From BMS3ABIN04 sp965554225 (GTDB lineage Bacteria > Bacteroidota > Ignavibacteria > Ignavibacteriales > Melioribacteraceae), in contig CBEVZC010000050.1 of NCBI GenBank assembly GCA_965554225.1, positions 1 through 20,168 on the forward strand: DNA of 20,168 bases, written 5' to 3'. A program made the position numbers and the translations under genes. The notes below the pieces were generated by a model, which saw only the letters and a list, made by a program, of their open reading frames with translations, was not told where the DNA came from and made no database searches. Position 1 is the first letter of the stretch. Each line of letters opens with the position of its first letter. This document shows, in pieces, positions 7,988 to 14,879 of the stretch.

Positions 7988-9123
7988 AAAATAAATTTTT
8001 CATATCTCTCTTTGTAATTACAGTAGCTTTGTCCGGCTGTGCAAAAACTCTTATCCTCGTAAATTTTGTTTCAAATTACGGTGATTTTAATAGAATAACT
8101 TCAGGCGGACAAAAATCATTTTATATTGACCGTTCACTTGGAGATTCTTTAAAACTATTGTGGAATGAAAAAACACATGGGGGTTACGGAAATATATTTT
8201 TAAAGGCTTATAAAGATATTTTATTCGTACCTGATTTATCAGGTATAATTACTGCTTTTAATTTTAAAACTGGCAAAGAATTAGGTGTGATAAAAAACGA
8301 TGGAGAAATCCGTGCTACACCTATTTTATACAAAACTACTTTAATATTTTTTGTTAACAACTTAAATGAAAATTATGGTACCTTACATTTCTATAATCTT
8401 ACAAATGCTTGGGACTATAAAGTAAAAATTCCTTCAGGTTCAGAAAGTGAATTGCTCGGGACAAAGAAGAATATATTTGTCCTGGCAAAAAACGGCATTC
8501 TGTATAAATTCAATTATCAAAGAAAAAAACTTTGGCAAACTAACGCTACAGGACTAACATTTTGTTCTCCTACTTTTGGAAGTAATCATATATTCTTCGG
8601 GAATCAAAATGGGGAACTAATATCAGTTGATAATAATACCGGTAAAATTGTATACCTTCACAAAATTGCAGAAGGATTTGAAGGGGGAACTACTTATTTA
8701 AATGGTTCGGTTTTCCTCGGGGACCAAAACGGTATTGTATATAGAATATCAGCTGATCAAGGAACGGTTGTCTGGAAACTAAACACCGGCTCTAAAATTA
8801 ATAATTTCATTACTTACCATAACAAACAAATATTTGCAGGAAATTTAGCAGGAAAATTATATTCATTGAATATGGATACAGGAAAAATTAATTGGATATC
8901 AAATTTAGGGGGAGTTATTAATGCCACACCGTTGATTTTTAACAATTATATAGTCCAACCAAATCTTGATAAAAATACATATTTAATTGATATCAATAAC
9001 GGTAAAGTAAAGCAAACAATAAAATTCGATAATAAATGCAGAACTACTCCGGCGTACTATAATGGAATGCTTTATTTTGGTATTGATAGCGGTGAGATTT
9101 ACGCATATAAGGTTATAGAGTAA
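7975..9123 (+). CDS. BamB-like lipoprotein with PQQ-type eight-blade beta-propeller
   Basis: Exported lipoprotein of 382 residues. The N-terminus has a lysine pair, a hydrophobic stretch and lipobox ALSGC with Cys22. The rest is made of PQQ/BamB-like blade repeats; eight can be picked out: GIITAFNFKTGKELG, GTLHFYNLTNAWDYK, GILYKFNYQRKKLW, GELISVDNNTGKIV, GIVYRISADQGTVVW, GKLYSLNMDTGKINW, TYLIDINNGKVKQ and the closing GEIYAYKV. Eight blades plus a lipid anchor is the BamB plan, and it directly follows a BamA-like barrel gene, so a role as its periplasmic partner is plausible. It could instead be another PQQ-propeller protein; no dehydrogenase catalytic residues were seen. The start is ambiguous: ATG at 7975 overlaps the previous gene by 13 nt, while TTG at 7984 would give a TTGA overlap like the one at 1120 and sits just after GGGA. 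Either start keeps the signal peptide. Confidence 0.82.
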   Translation: MGFLKNKFFISLFVITVALSGCAKTLILVNFVSNYGDFNRITSGGQKSFYIDRSLGDSLKLLWNEKTHGGYGNIFLKAYKDILFVPDLSGIITAFNFKTGKELGVIKNDGEIRATPILYKTTLIFFVNNLNENYGTLHFYNLTNAWDYKVKIPSGSESELLGTKKNIFVLAKNGILYKFNYQRKKLWQTNATGLTFCSPTFGSNHIFFGNQNGELISVDNNTGKIVYLHKIAEGFEGGTTYLNGSVFLGDQNGIVYRISADQGTVVWKLNTGSKINNFITYHNKQIFAGNLAGKLYSLNMDTGKINWISNLGGVINATPLIFNNYIVQPNLDKNTYLIDINNGKVKQTIKFDNKCRTTPAYYNGMLYFGIDSGEIYAYKVIE

Positions 9124-9873
9124 ATGAACACTTATAGAATTGCTACGACAGTTAAAAACCGTTTATTTTTTTTAATGGTCTTCGGATTGTTTTTAATGTT
9201 TAATATTTCTATAGAAGCACAAAACTGCAAATCTTTTTATACTATTATCAGCAAAGGGAACTATATAGTAGTTGATCAGAAATATGGCGCCAAAGATATT
9301 CTAAAAGTTAATTTGCAAAAAGGACTACACACTGTTGTTGTTAAAAGATCATTTCGCATTTGGGACGGATACAATAAGACCGATACATTAGATGTTAAAG
9401 ATTGCAGCGGTTCTAAAACACTAGTCTATTCTTTACCGCGTTTAAGCTTTATTAACTCAACACCGCAAGATGCATTAGTGTTAAACAAGGGAGTTTCCCT
9501 CGGATATACACCTTTAACAATACCGACAACGAAGAACAGCATAAAGCTATACAAACAAAATTATTTTCCACAGGAAATAAGCTTCTCAAACTCTTTGGAA
9601 AATATCAGATTAGTTCCTGACAAAACAATAATTCATAAAACTAATTTTACAGATTCTCCGTGGTTTAAAGTTTTAGTAGGTTCTGCGGTTGGATTTGGCG
9701 TTACGGCAGCTTATTTTAAGCTTAAAGCCGATAACAGATTTGACCAATATAATAAGACAAAAGATAAAACATTTCTTGATGAAACAGATAAGTTTGATTT
9801 GATAAGCGGAATTGCGCTTGGAGCATTAGAAATAAATTTCGGAATATTAATCTATTATTTCTTCTTTGACTAA
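9124..9873 (+). CDS. Secreted PEGA-like domain protein with two C-terminal membrane segments
   Basis: Uncharacterised envelope protein of 249 residues. It has a signal peptide (about 1-32, cut after IEA), an N-terminal beta-rich region (35-105) with cysteines 35 and 94, then a PEGA-like module (about 108-165). That module is recognised by the pattern of a threonine-proline turn, GVSLGYTPLTIP, and KLYKQNYFPQEISF, like the G.TP…GY pattern of PEGA repeats. The C-terminus has two hydrophobic segments, FKVLVGSAVGFGVTAAYF (181-198) and LISGIALGALEINFGILIYY (226-245), separated by a charged linker with KADNRFDQYNKTKD. PEGA modules are thought to bind surface polysaccharide or assist extracellular structures, but the function here is unknown. 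It starts immediately after the lipoprotein stop with no spacer, so it is probably the last gene of the operon. Domain assignment is by pattern only. Confidence 0.7.
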   Translation: MNTYRIATTVKNRLFFLMVFGLFLMFNISIEAQNCKSFYTIISKGNYIVVDQKYGAKDILKVNLQKGLHTVVVKRSFRIWDGYNKTDTLDVKDCSGSKTLVYSLPRLSFINSTPQDALVLNKGVSLGYTPLTIPTTKNSIKLYKQNYFPQEISFSNSLENIRLVPDKTIIHKTNFTDSPWFKVLVGSAVGFGVTAAYFKLKADNRFDQYNKTKDKTFLDETDKFDLISGIALGALEINFGILIYYFFFD

Positions 9874-9906
9874 TTCTTTAATTTTTAATATCTGTCCTTT
9901 TCGATA

Positions 9907-12681
9907 CTAATGAGCATCCAGCCAATTTTTACCGGTTCCGATATCCGCTAAGATCGGCACATTCAAAGGTAACGCATTTTCCATTTTTTCTTTAATCATC
10001 TTTTTAAGAGAATCAAGTTCGGGTTTGTAAGTATCAAACAAAAGCTCATCATGCACCTGTAAAACTAGTTTGGTTTTAGTTTTCTTTTTGTTTAGTTCAT
10101 TAAAAATATTTATCATTGCTATTTTAATCATATCCGCGGCAGTTCCTTGAATAGGCATATTGATGGATACCCGTTCTTCAAACTGACGAACAACCCGGTT
10201 GCTGCTGTTTATATTTTTCAAATATCTTCGTCTGCCTAAAAGTGTTTCCGCATATCCGTTTGTCTTCGCTTTTTGAACTGATTTGTCCATGAAATCTTTT
10301 ACATTTTTAAAAGTACTGAAATAAGTATCAATAATTTCCTTCGCGTGACTTTGAGTAATTCCGAGTCTTGTTTTCAAACCAAAGGGACCAATACCATAAA
10401 GGATTCCGAAATTTACCTCCTTTGCTTTCCTGCGCATATCTGCTGTCACATCTTCAGGCTTAACCATAAATACAAGCGCGGCAGTACTGCGATGAATATC
10501 TTCACCATTTTGAAACGCTTTTTTTAAAGCCTCATCATCGCTGAGGTGTGCCATAATTCTTAATTCAATCTGACTGTAATCGGCACTTAAAATTAAATAC
10601 TCATCGTTTGTAGCAACAAAAGCTTTTCTTATCTCTTTTCCCATTTCCGTACGGATGGGAATATTCTGTAAGTTCGGATCAATACTTGAAAGCCTTCCGG
10701 TTGATGCAATGGTTTGATTGAAAGTTGTATGAATTCGTTTTGTCTCCGGATTGATTAGTTTTGGCAATGCATCAGTATAAGTTGACTTTAATTTTGATGC
10801 TGTTCTATAATTCAGCATCTCATCAATAATATCATGTTCGCCTCTCATCGCTTCAAGAGTTTTGGCATCCGTCGAAAATCCTGTTTTCGTTTTTCTAACC
10901 GGTTTTAATTTTAGTTTATCAAACAGAATATATTGAAGTTGCTTTGTTGAATTTATATTAAACTCTTCACCGGCTAAAGCAAAAATTTTACTAGTATATT
11001 TATTGAGTAATTTCTCTAATTCTTTACTTAACTCAACCATAATTTCCAAGTCAAGTTTTACTCCGGTCCTTTCCATATCTTCCAATACCGGTACTAACGG
11101 GAATTCGATATCATAAGCAATTTTCTCCAACTCTTCTTTTTTTAATTTATCCCGCAATATTTTATAAAGACGAAATGTTATATCGGCATCTTCACATGAA
11201 TAGTTCGAAATTTCATTTACATTAGCCTGAAATATTTTTGACGCATCCTTTTTGTTCCCAATAAGTGTACTGATGGGAATCGGTTTATAGTTTAAATATT
11301 TTTGAGATAGTGCGTCCATACCGTGCTTTTGATCAGGGTCAATAACGTAACTTGCCAGCATTGTGTCAAAATAGAAATTGTTTACATTAACTTTATACCT
11401 TTTTAAAACTCCGATATCATATTTTCCGTTTTGGCATATTTTCCTAATGTTTTTATTTTCAAAAACCGGTTGGAAGATTTTAATAAAATCATCAATTAAC
11501 AACCTGTCCGTAAGATCAACGGTTAAAAAACTCAGATCATTTACTAAAGGGTTAATAGCAACATAGTAGGCTTCGGAAGGTTTTAAACTAAATGCAACCC
11601 CGGCAAGATTTGCCTGCATTTTATTTAAGGAATCCGTTTCGGTATCAAAAACAAATTCGGTCGTTTTACTTAATAGAGCCGCTAGGTTTTTTGCTCCTTC
11701 TTCGGTTTTCACTAAGTGATACTTTACTTTATTTTTATCGAACATTAAAATTGTTTCTTCTATATTTTCTTCTTCTGAGATAATCTCGTTTTTATTCCCA
11801 AAAATTCTATTTACACGGTTAATTAAATTTCTAAATTCGAGTTCGGTAAAAATTTTATTCAGCTCTTTTATATCAGGTTTTTTAAACTCAGCTTTTTCTA
11901 AATCCATTTCCAAAGGAACATCTATCATAATTGTTGCTAGTTCTTTTGAAAGGAATGCGTTTTCTTTTCCTTCTTCAAGTTTCTTTCTCAAACCTTTTTT
12001 TTCTATGGAATCAAGATTTTTATAAATATTTTCTAATGAGCCGTAATGTTGAATAAGTGGAGTAGCCGTTTTGGGACCAATACCGGCAACACCCGGAATA
12101 TCATCAGAACTATCACCGACTAACGCTAAATAGTCTATCATCTGTTTAGGTTCAAAACCGTAATCCTTTTTAACTTTCTCTTCATCAATAGTCGTCAGCT
12201 CATCTCCGGTTCTACCGGGTTTTATAAGTTTAACATGACTGTTTACAATTTGGACATAATCCTTATCCGGAGTAATTGCGTAGGATTCCATACCTAATTT
12301 TGCTGCTTTTTTTACAGCAGTTCCAACAATATCATCCGCTTCGTAACCGGGTAAAATAAAAATAGGTATCTTAAACGCCTCAACTACTTGTTTGATTCTA
12401 TTTATTTGCGGTATCATATCCTCCGGCATTTTCGCCCTGCTCGATTTATAAGCTTCGTATCTTTCATGTCTAAAGGTTTTTTCCTTTGAATCAAAAGCAA
12501 CAGCAATATAATCTGGTTTAGTATCCTCAATTATTTTCACTAGCTGATTGATAAATCCGTAAACCGCAGAAGTCGGTTCACCGCTGCTTGTTTGCAAAGG
12601 ACGATTGATAAAAGCATAGTAAGCTTTGTATGCCAAAGACATTGCATCAATTATGATAAATTTTTTAGTGGTTGTATTCAT
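9907..12681 (-). CDS. polA: DNA polymerase I with 5'-3' and 3'-5' exonuclease domains
   Basis: Repair and Okazaki-fragment processing polymerase, 924 residues from ATG at 12681 (E. coli: 928). Domains: 5'-3' nuclease (about 1-285), 3'-5' exonuclease (about 315-500), family A polymerase (about 530-924). The proofreading carboxylates look intact: FDTETDSL (Asp346, Glu348), CQNGKYDIGVL and YSCEDADITFRLY, matching E. coli D355/E357, N420/D424 and Y497/D501. Polymerase motif A has ADYSQIELR (Asp701), motif B RRKAKEVNFGILYG with the Phe that disfavours dideoxynucleotides compared with Tyr, and motif C LQVHDELLFD (Asp878). An in-frame TTG at 12705 would add eight residues (LTKTEKD-type) and lacks a ribosome-binding site, so the ATG is preferred because the beta-strand FIIIDAMSLAYKAYYAF starts at the family-typical position; AGGA sits unusually close to that ATG. 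The gene is convergent with the PEGA-type gene, with only 33 nt between them and no visible hairpin terminator. Confidence 0.97.
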   Translation of the reverse strand: MNTTTKKFIIIDAMSLAYKAYYAFINRPLQTSSGEPTSAVYGFINQLVKIIEDTKPDYIAVAFDSKEKTFRHERYEAYKSSRAKMPEDMIPQINRIKQVVEAFKIPIFILPGYEADDIVGTAVKKAAKLGMESYAITPDKDYVQIVNSHVKLIKPGRTGDELTTIDEEKVKKDYGFEPKQMIDYLALVGDSSDDIPGVAGIGPKTATPLIQHYGSLENIYKNLDSIEKKGLRKKLEEGKENAFLSKELATIMIDVPLEMDLEKAEFKKPDIKELNKIFTELEFRNLINRVNRIFGNKNEIISEEENIEETILMFDKNKVKYHLVKTEEGAKNLAALLSKTTEFVFDTETDSLNKMQANLAGVAFSLKPSEAYYVAINPLVNDLSFLTVDLTDRLLIDDFIKIFQPVFENKNIRKICQNGKYDIGVLKRYKVNVNNFYFDTMLASYVIDPDQKHGMDALSQKYLNYKPIPISTLIGNKKDASKIFQANVNEISNYSCEDADITFRLYKILRDKLKKEELEKIAYDIEFPLVPVLEDMERTGVKLDLEIMVELSKELEKLLNKYTSKIFALAGEEFNINSTKQLQYILFDKLKLKPVRKTKTGFSTDAKTLEAMRGEHDIIDEMLNYRTASKLKSTYTDALPKLINPETKRIHTTFNQTIASTGRLSSIDPNLQNIPIRTEMGKEIRKAFVATNDEYLILSADYSQIELRIMAHLSDDEALKKAFQNGEDIHRSTAALVFMVKPEDVTADMRRKAKEVNFGILYGIGPFGLKTRLGITQSHAKEIIDTYFSTFKNVKDFMDKSVQKAKTNGYAETLLGRRRYLKNINSSNRVVRQFEERVSINMPIQGTAADMIKIAMINIFNELNKKKTKTKLVLQVHDELLFDTYKPELDSLKKMIKEKMENALPLNVPILADIGTGKNWLDAH

Positions 12682-12832
12682 ATCCTTTTCTGTTTTAGTT
12701 AACAATAGTGGTTCTACAAAATAATATTTTTGAAAAGTAATTTACTAATAGTAGAACAAATTGTGATTTTATTTTTTATTTTTGGTCAAACTAAATTAAG
12801 AATTAATAAACTGCGTATAATTATAGTAAACT
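12682..12832. promoter_or_regulatory. Divergent intergenic region between polA and the EEP lipoprotein gene
   Basis: This 151-nt region must hold the start signals for two divergent genes and is almost all A/T. A perfect TATAAT is at 12816-12821, but it lies only 11 nt before the ATG at 12833 and has no good -35 box, so it would give a near-leaderless transcript. An inverted repeat GTTCTAC (12711-12717) / GTAGAAC (12751-12757) encloses a small palindrome AGTAATTTACT (12736-12746); these could be regulator sites or chance in AT-rich DNA. No promoter is assigned with confidence. Confidence 0.4.
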
Positions 12833-13855
12833 ATGAAACCTTTGAAATATCTATTACTCTTTCTAACAGTATTGTTTTTTAGCTGTTCGGCTCAACCTCA
12901 ACACAAAAGTTTTTTTATTGCTAATTGGAATTTAGAAAATTTATTCGACACAAAAGATGACCAGAATAAAAGTGATGAAGAATTCTTAGCAAATTCACCA
13001 AGACATTGGACTGCAGAAAGATTGAACAATAAACTTAAAAACTTAGCAAGAGTAATTAAAAATATGAATGATAACAAGGGTCCCGATTTACTGGGTGTTG
13101 AAGAAGTAGAGCATAAGTATTTGTTAGAGAGCATGATAAGCAAATATATAAAGAGAAAAAACTACAAAATAGCTTACGCCGAATCGCCTGATCATAGAGG
13201 AATAGATAACGGTTTAATTTACAATACAGATTTATTTAAATTGATTGATATAGAAAAACTGACAATTCCGTTAAAAGACAACCATCAAACTCGATATATC
13301 CTTTATGTAATTATGAAATTTAAAAATTCTAAGATTAACGTTTTTGTAAATCATTGGCCTTCGAGAAGGGAAGGACTAAAAAAATCCGAACCGAATAGAA
13401 TTGCTGCAGCTACAATTTTAAGAAAGAGTGTAAATAAGATTTTCTCTCAAAACAGTAATGCCAACATTTTAATACTTGGGGATTTTAATGATCTCCCTTC
13501 AAATATTTCAATAAATCGAATACTAAAAGTAAAAGAATTGAATTGTAATTCCGCTTCCGGCATTTCTAAAAACAATTTATACAACTTATCGCTTAAGTTA
13601 TTTAGAGATGGGAAGGGAAGTTACAAATATAGAAGCCATTGGAATATGTTGGATCAGGTAATAGTTTCGGGGAATTTAATAAACGGGAATTTAGCGAGCT
13701 ACAAATGCAGCTCGTTTCAAATAATAAAGCCGCCGTTTATGGTTGAACATGGCGGGAGATATGAAGGATATCCATTACCGACTTACGGAGGTCGGAAATA
13801 TTTAGGTGGTTATAGCGATCATTTTCCTGTTGGTGCGAAATTTTTATTTAACTAA
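12833..13855 (+). CDS. Endonuclease/exonuclease/phosphatase-family lipoprotein
   Basis: Exported hydrolase of the Mg2+-dependent EEP (DNase I/exonuclease III) fold, 340 residues. The N-terminus MKPLKYLLLFLTVLFFSC has a hydrophobic core and a relaxed lipobox with Cys18, so lipid anchoring is likely. The catalytic framework is complete: NWNLENLFD (Asn33), LLGVEEVE (Glu90 or Glu91, metal ligand), VNHWPSRREG (His174), LGDFND (Asp217, Asn219), a later LDQV (Asp274) and YSDHFPV (Asp329-His330). The ENLFD and HWPSR variants are typical of secreted Bacteroidota-type members, which are usually annotated only as family proteins or endonucleases. The substrate cannot be read from the sequence: extracellular nucleic acid and phosphoesters such as sugar or lipid phosphates are both possible. 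It appears monocistronic, with a spacer of 217 nt after it and no U-run terminator recognised. Confidence 0.88.
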   Translation: MKPLKYLLLFLTVLFFSCSAQPQHKSFFIANWNLENLFDTKDDQNKSDEEFLANSPRHWTAERLNNKLKNLARVIKNMNDNKGPDLLGVEEVEHKYLLESMISKYIKRKNYKIAYAESPDHRGIDNGLIYNTDLFKLIDIEKLTIPLKDNHQTRYILYVIMKFKNSKINVFVNHWPSRREGLKKSEPNRIAAATILRKSVNKIFSQNSNANILILGDFNDLPSNISINRILKVKELNCNSASGISKNNLYNLSLKLFRDGKGSYKYRSHWNMLDQVIVSGNLINGNLASYKCSSFQIIKPPFMVEHGGRYEGYPLPTYGGRKYLGGYSDHFPVGAKFLFN

Positions 13856-13961
13856 AAAAATATTAACTCGTTATGAAACCGTCATTACTTTTTTAAGACA
13901 CGAAAAGGTATGATTGTAAAATCTGTAGGCAGTGTGGGCAGTTTTTAAGAAATTTCATTAA

Positions 13962-13981
13962 CCCCGACTTTTAAGTCGGGG
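13962..13981. repeat. Perfect GC-rich palindrome (REP-like hairpin)
   Basis: Arms CCCCGACTT (13962-13970) and AAGTCGGGG (13973-13981) are perfect 9-bp inverted copies around TT, the most GC-rich stretch in an otherwise AT-rich spacer. There is no following U-run, so it is not a standard intrinsic terminator. It looks like a dispersed extragenic palindrome of the REP/IS200-related type, but copy number cannot be judged from this window, where it occurs once. Confidence 0.6.
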
Positions 13982-14001
13982 ATTAGTAAGAAAAGGACAT
14001 C

Positions 14002-14040
14002 GGTTTTGGCGTGATTTTTTGGGGAAATCATGACAAAACC
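14002..14040. repeat. Long imperfect hairpin upstream of the SDR gene
   Basis: A 16-base left arm (14002-14017, GGTTTTGGCGTGATTT) and right arm (14025-14040, AAATCATGACAAAACC) match at 14 of 16 positions around a 7-nt loop; one of the two differences is a G-T wobble in RNA. It ends 32 nt before the SDR start codon and 20 nt after the preceding palindrome. It may be a leader RNA structure or the second half of a small palindromic element. Confidence 0.55.
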
Positions 14041-14072
14041 AAACAACGAACAGCAAGGGAAAATATAAACAG

Positions 14073-14756
14073 ATGAAATCATACATTTTAATTTTTGGAT
14101 CTCAAGGAAACCTTGGTAAAGGAATAACAAAGGTACTTGCAGAGAAAGAATTTACTAAAATTTATTTGTTTGATAGACATTTCAGCAGAATTAAATCTCC
14201 GAATAACCAAATTGTACAGATCAAAGTTAAAGATTTAATGAATGAGGAAGATGTTATCTCAGCTTTTAACAATATTACAATTGATCAAAAAGCAGATTAT
14301 CATTTAATCTCTACAATTGGAATGTTTATGGGTGGTAAAACGATTACGGATACGAAATATGATGATTGGTTAAGAGTACATTCAACTAATTTAAATATTT
14401 CATTTTTAATAGCTAAGCATTTTTCTAAATTAGTTAAAGCCGCTAAAGGTGGTTCTATTTGGTTTACTAGTGCAATTACTTCGCTAAATCCTGAAGAAGG
14501 AAAAGCAGCTTACGGTAGTTCAAAAAACAGTTTGAATTATTTAGTAAAAACTTTAGCTAAAGAGGGAAGAAAGATTAATTTATCAAGCAATGCAATTGCC
14601 CCTTTTATAATAGATACAAAACAAAACAGAGAATGGATTTCCGATAAAACTTTAATGGTATCTCCAAAAAGTACTGGAAATTTATTATATTCATTAATTA
14701 AAAATTACAAAATACTCAGTGGGAATGTACTTGAGTTGCCGGGAACACTAAAATAA
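14073..14756 (+). CDS. Short-chain dehydrogenase/reductase (SDR)
   Basis: NAD(P)-dependent oxidoreductase of the classical SDR fold, 227 residues. The N-terminal Rossmann motif is GSQGNLGKG (residues 9-17), a variant of TGxxxGxG. The catalytic set is present: Asn106 in STNLNIS, Ser133 in WFTSAITS, Tyr147 and Lys151 in AAYGSSKNS (YxxxK). NAIAPFIIDT (173-182) is the usual post-catalytic PG-like segment, with Ala-Pro replacing Pro-Gly. The acid Asp34 after the second strand (YLFDRH) suggests NAD(H) rather than NADP(H), which is inference. The protein is on the short side (classical SDRs about 250) with a compressed substrate loop, somewhat like dihydropteridine-reductase-type members. The substrate is unknown. 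The start lacks a well-spaced ribosome-binding site (AAGGG is 13 nt upstream). It stands alone between hairpins and the exbB promoter region. Confidence 0.85.
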   Translation: MKSYILIFGSQGNLGKGITKVLAEKEFTKIYLFDRHFSRIKSPNNQIVQIKVKDLMNEEDVISAFNNITIDQKADYHLISTIGMFMGGKTITDTKYDDWLRVHSTNLNISFLIAKHFSKLVKAAKGGSIWFTSAITSLNPEEGKAAYGSSKNSLNYLVKTLAKEGRKINLSSNAIAPFIIDTKQNREWISDKTLMVSPKSTGNLLYSLIKNYKILSGNVLELPGTLK

Positions 14757-14782
14757 AAATAATTTGGTTATTAATTTACTTA

Positions 14783-14811
14783 TTGACTTTTTTTTATTAA
14801 ATCCTTAACGT
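14783..14811 (+). promoter_or_regulatory. Possible sigma70-type promoter for exbB
   Basis: TTGACT at 14783-14788 is one base from the -35 consensus. At 17 nt spacing lies TAACGT (14806-14811), only a weak -10. It would give a leader of about 60 nt before the exbB ATG at 14880. It is the only -35-like box in the 123-nt spacer; the weak -10 keeps confidence low. Confidence 0.3.
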
Positions 14812-14865
14812 TACTCAGTTTATTTTTCCTAACTACAAAAATTCATTAACACAAATAAATATTAC

Positions 14866-14870
14866 GGAGG
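14866..14870 (+). promoter_or_regulatory. Strong Shine-Dalgarno site for exbB
   Basis: GGAGG lies 9 nt before the ATG at 14880, the clearest ribosome-binding site in the window. It fixes the exbB start and shows the organism uses Shine-Dalgarno initiation, unlike most classical Bacteroidetes. Confidence 0.75.
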
Positions 14871-14879
14871 ATTAATCAA

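Noticed and set aside
9874..9906. Bidirectional terminator between the convergent PEGA and polA genes
   Set aside because: The 33-nt spacer has no stable inverted repeat, only AT-rich sequence.
12682..12705. TTG start at 12705 for polA, eight residues longer
   Set aside because: No ribosome-binding site; ATG at 12681 gives the family-typical N-terminus.
13872..13950. Tiny frames (7 and 12 codons) in the EEP-SDR spacer
   Set aside because: Too short, no conserved content, and the 12-codon frame has its AAGG almost touching the ATG.
13962..13981. Intrinsic terminator for the EEP gene
   Set aside because: The palindrome is stable but has no following T-run and lies over 100 nt after the stop, so it is listed as a repeat instead.
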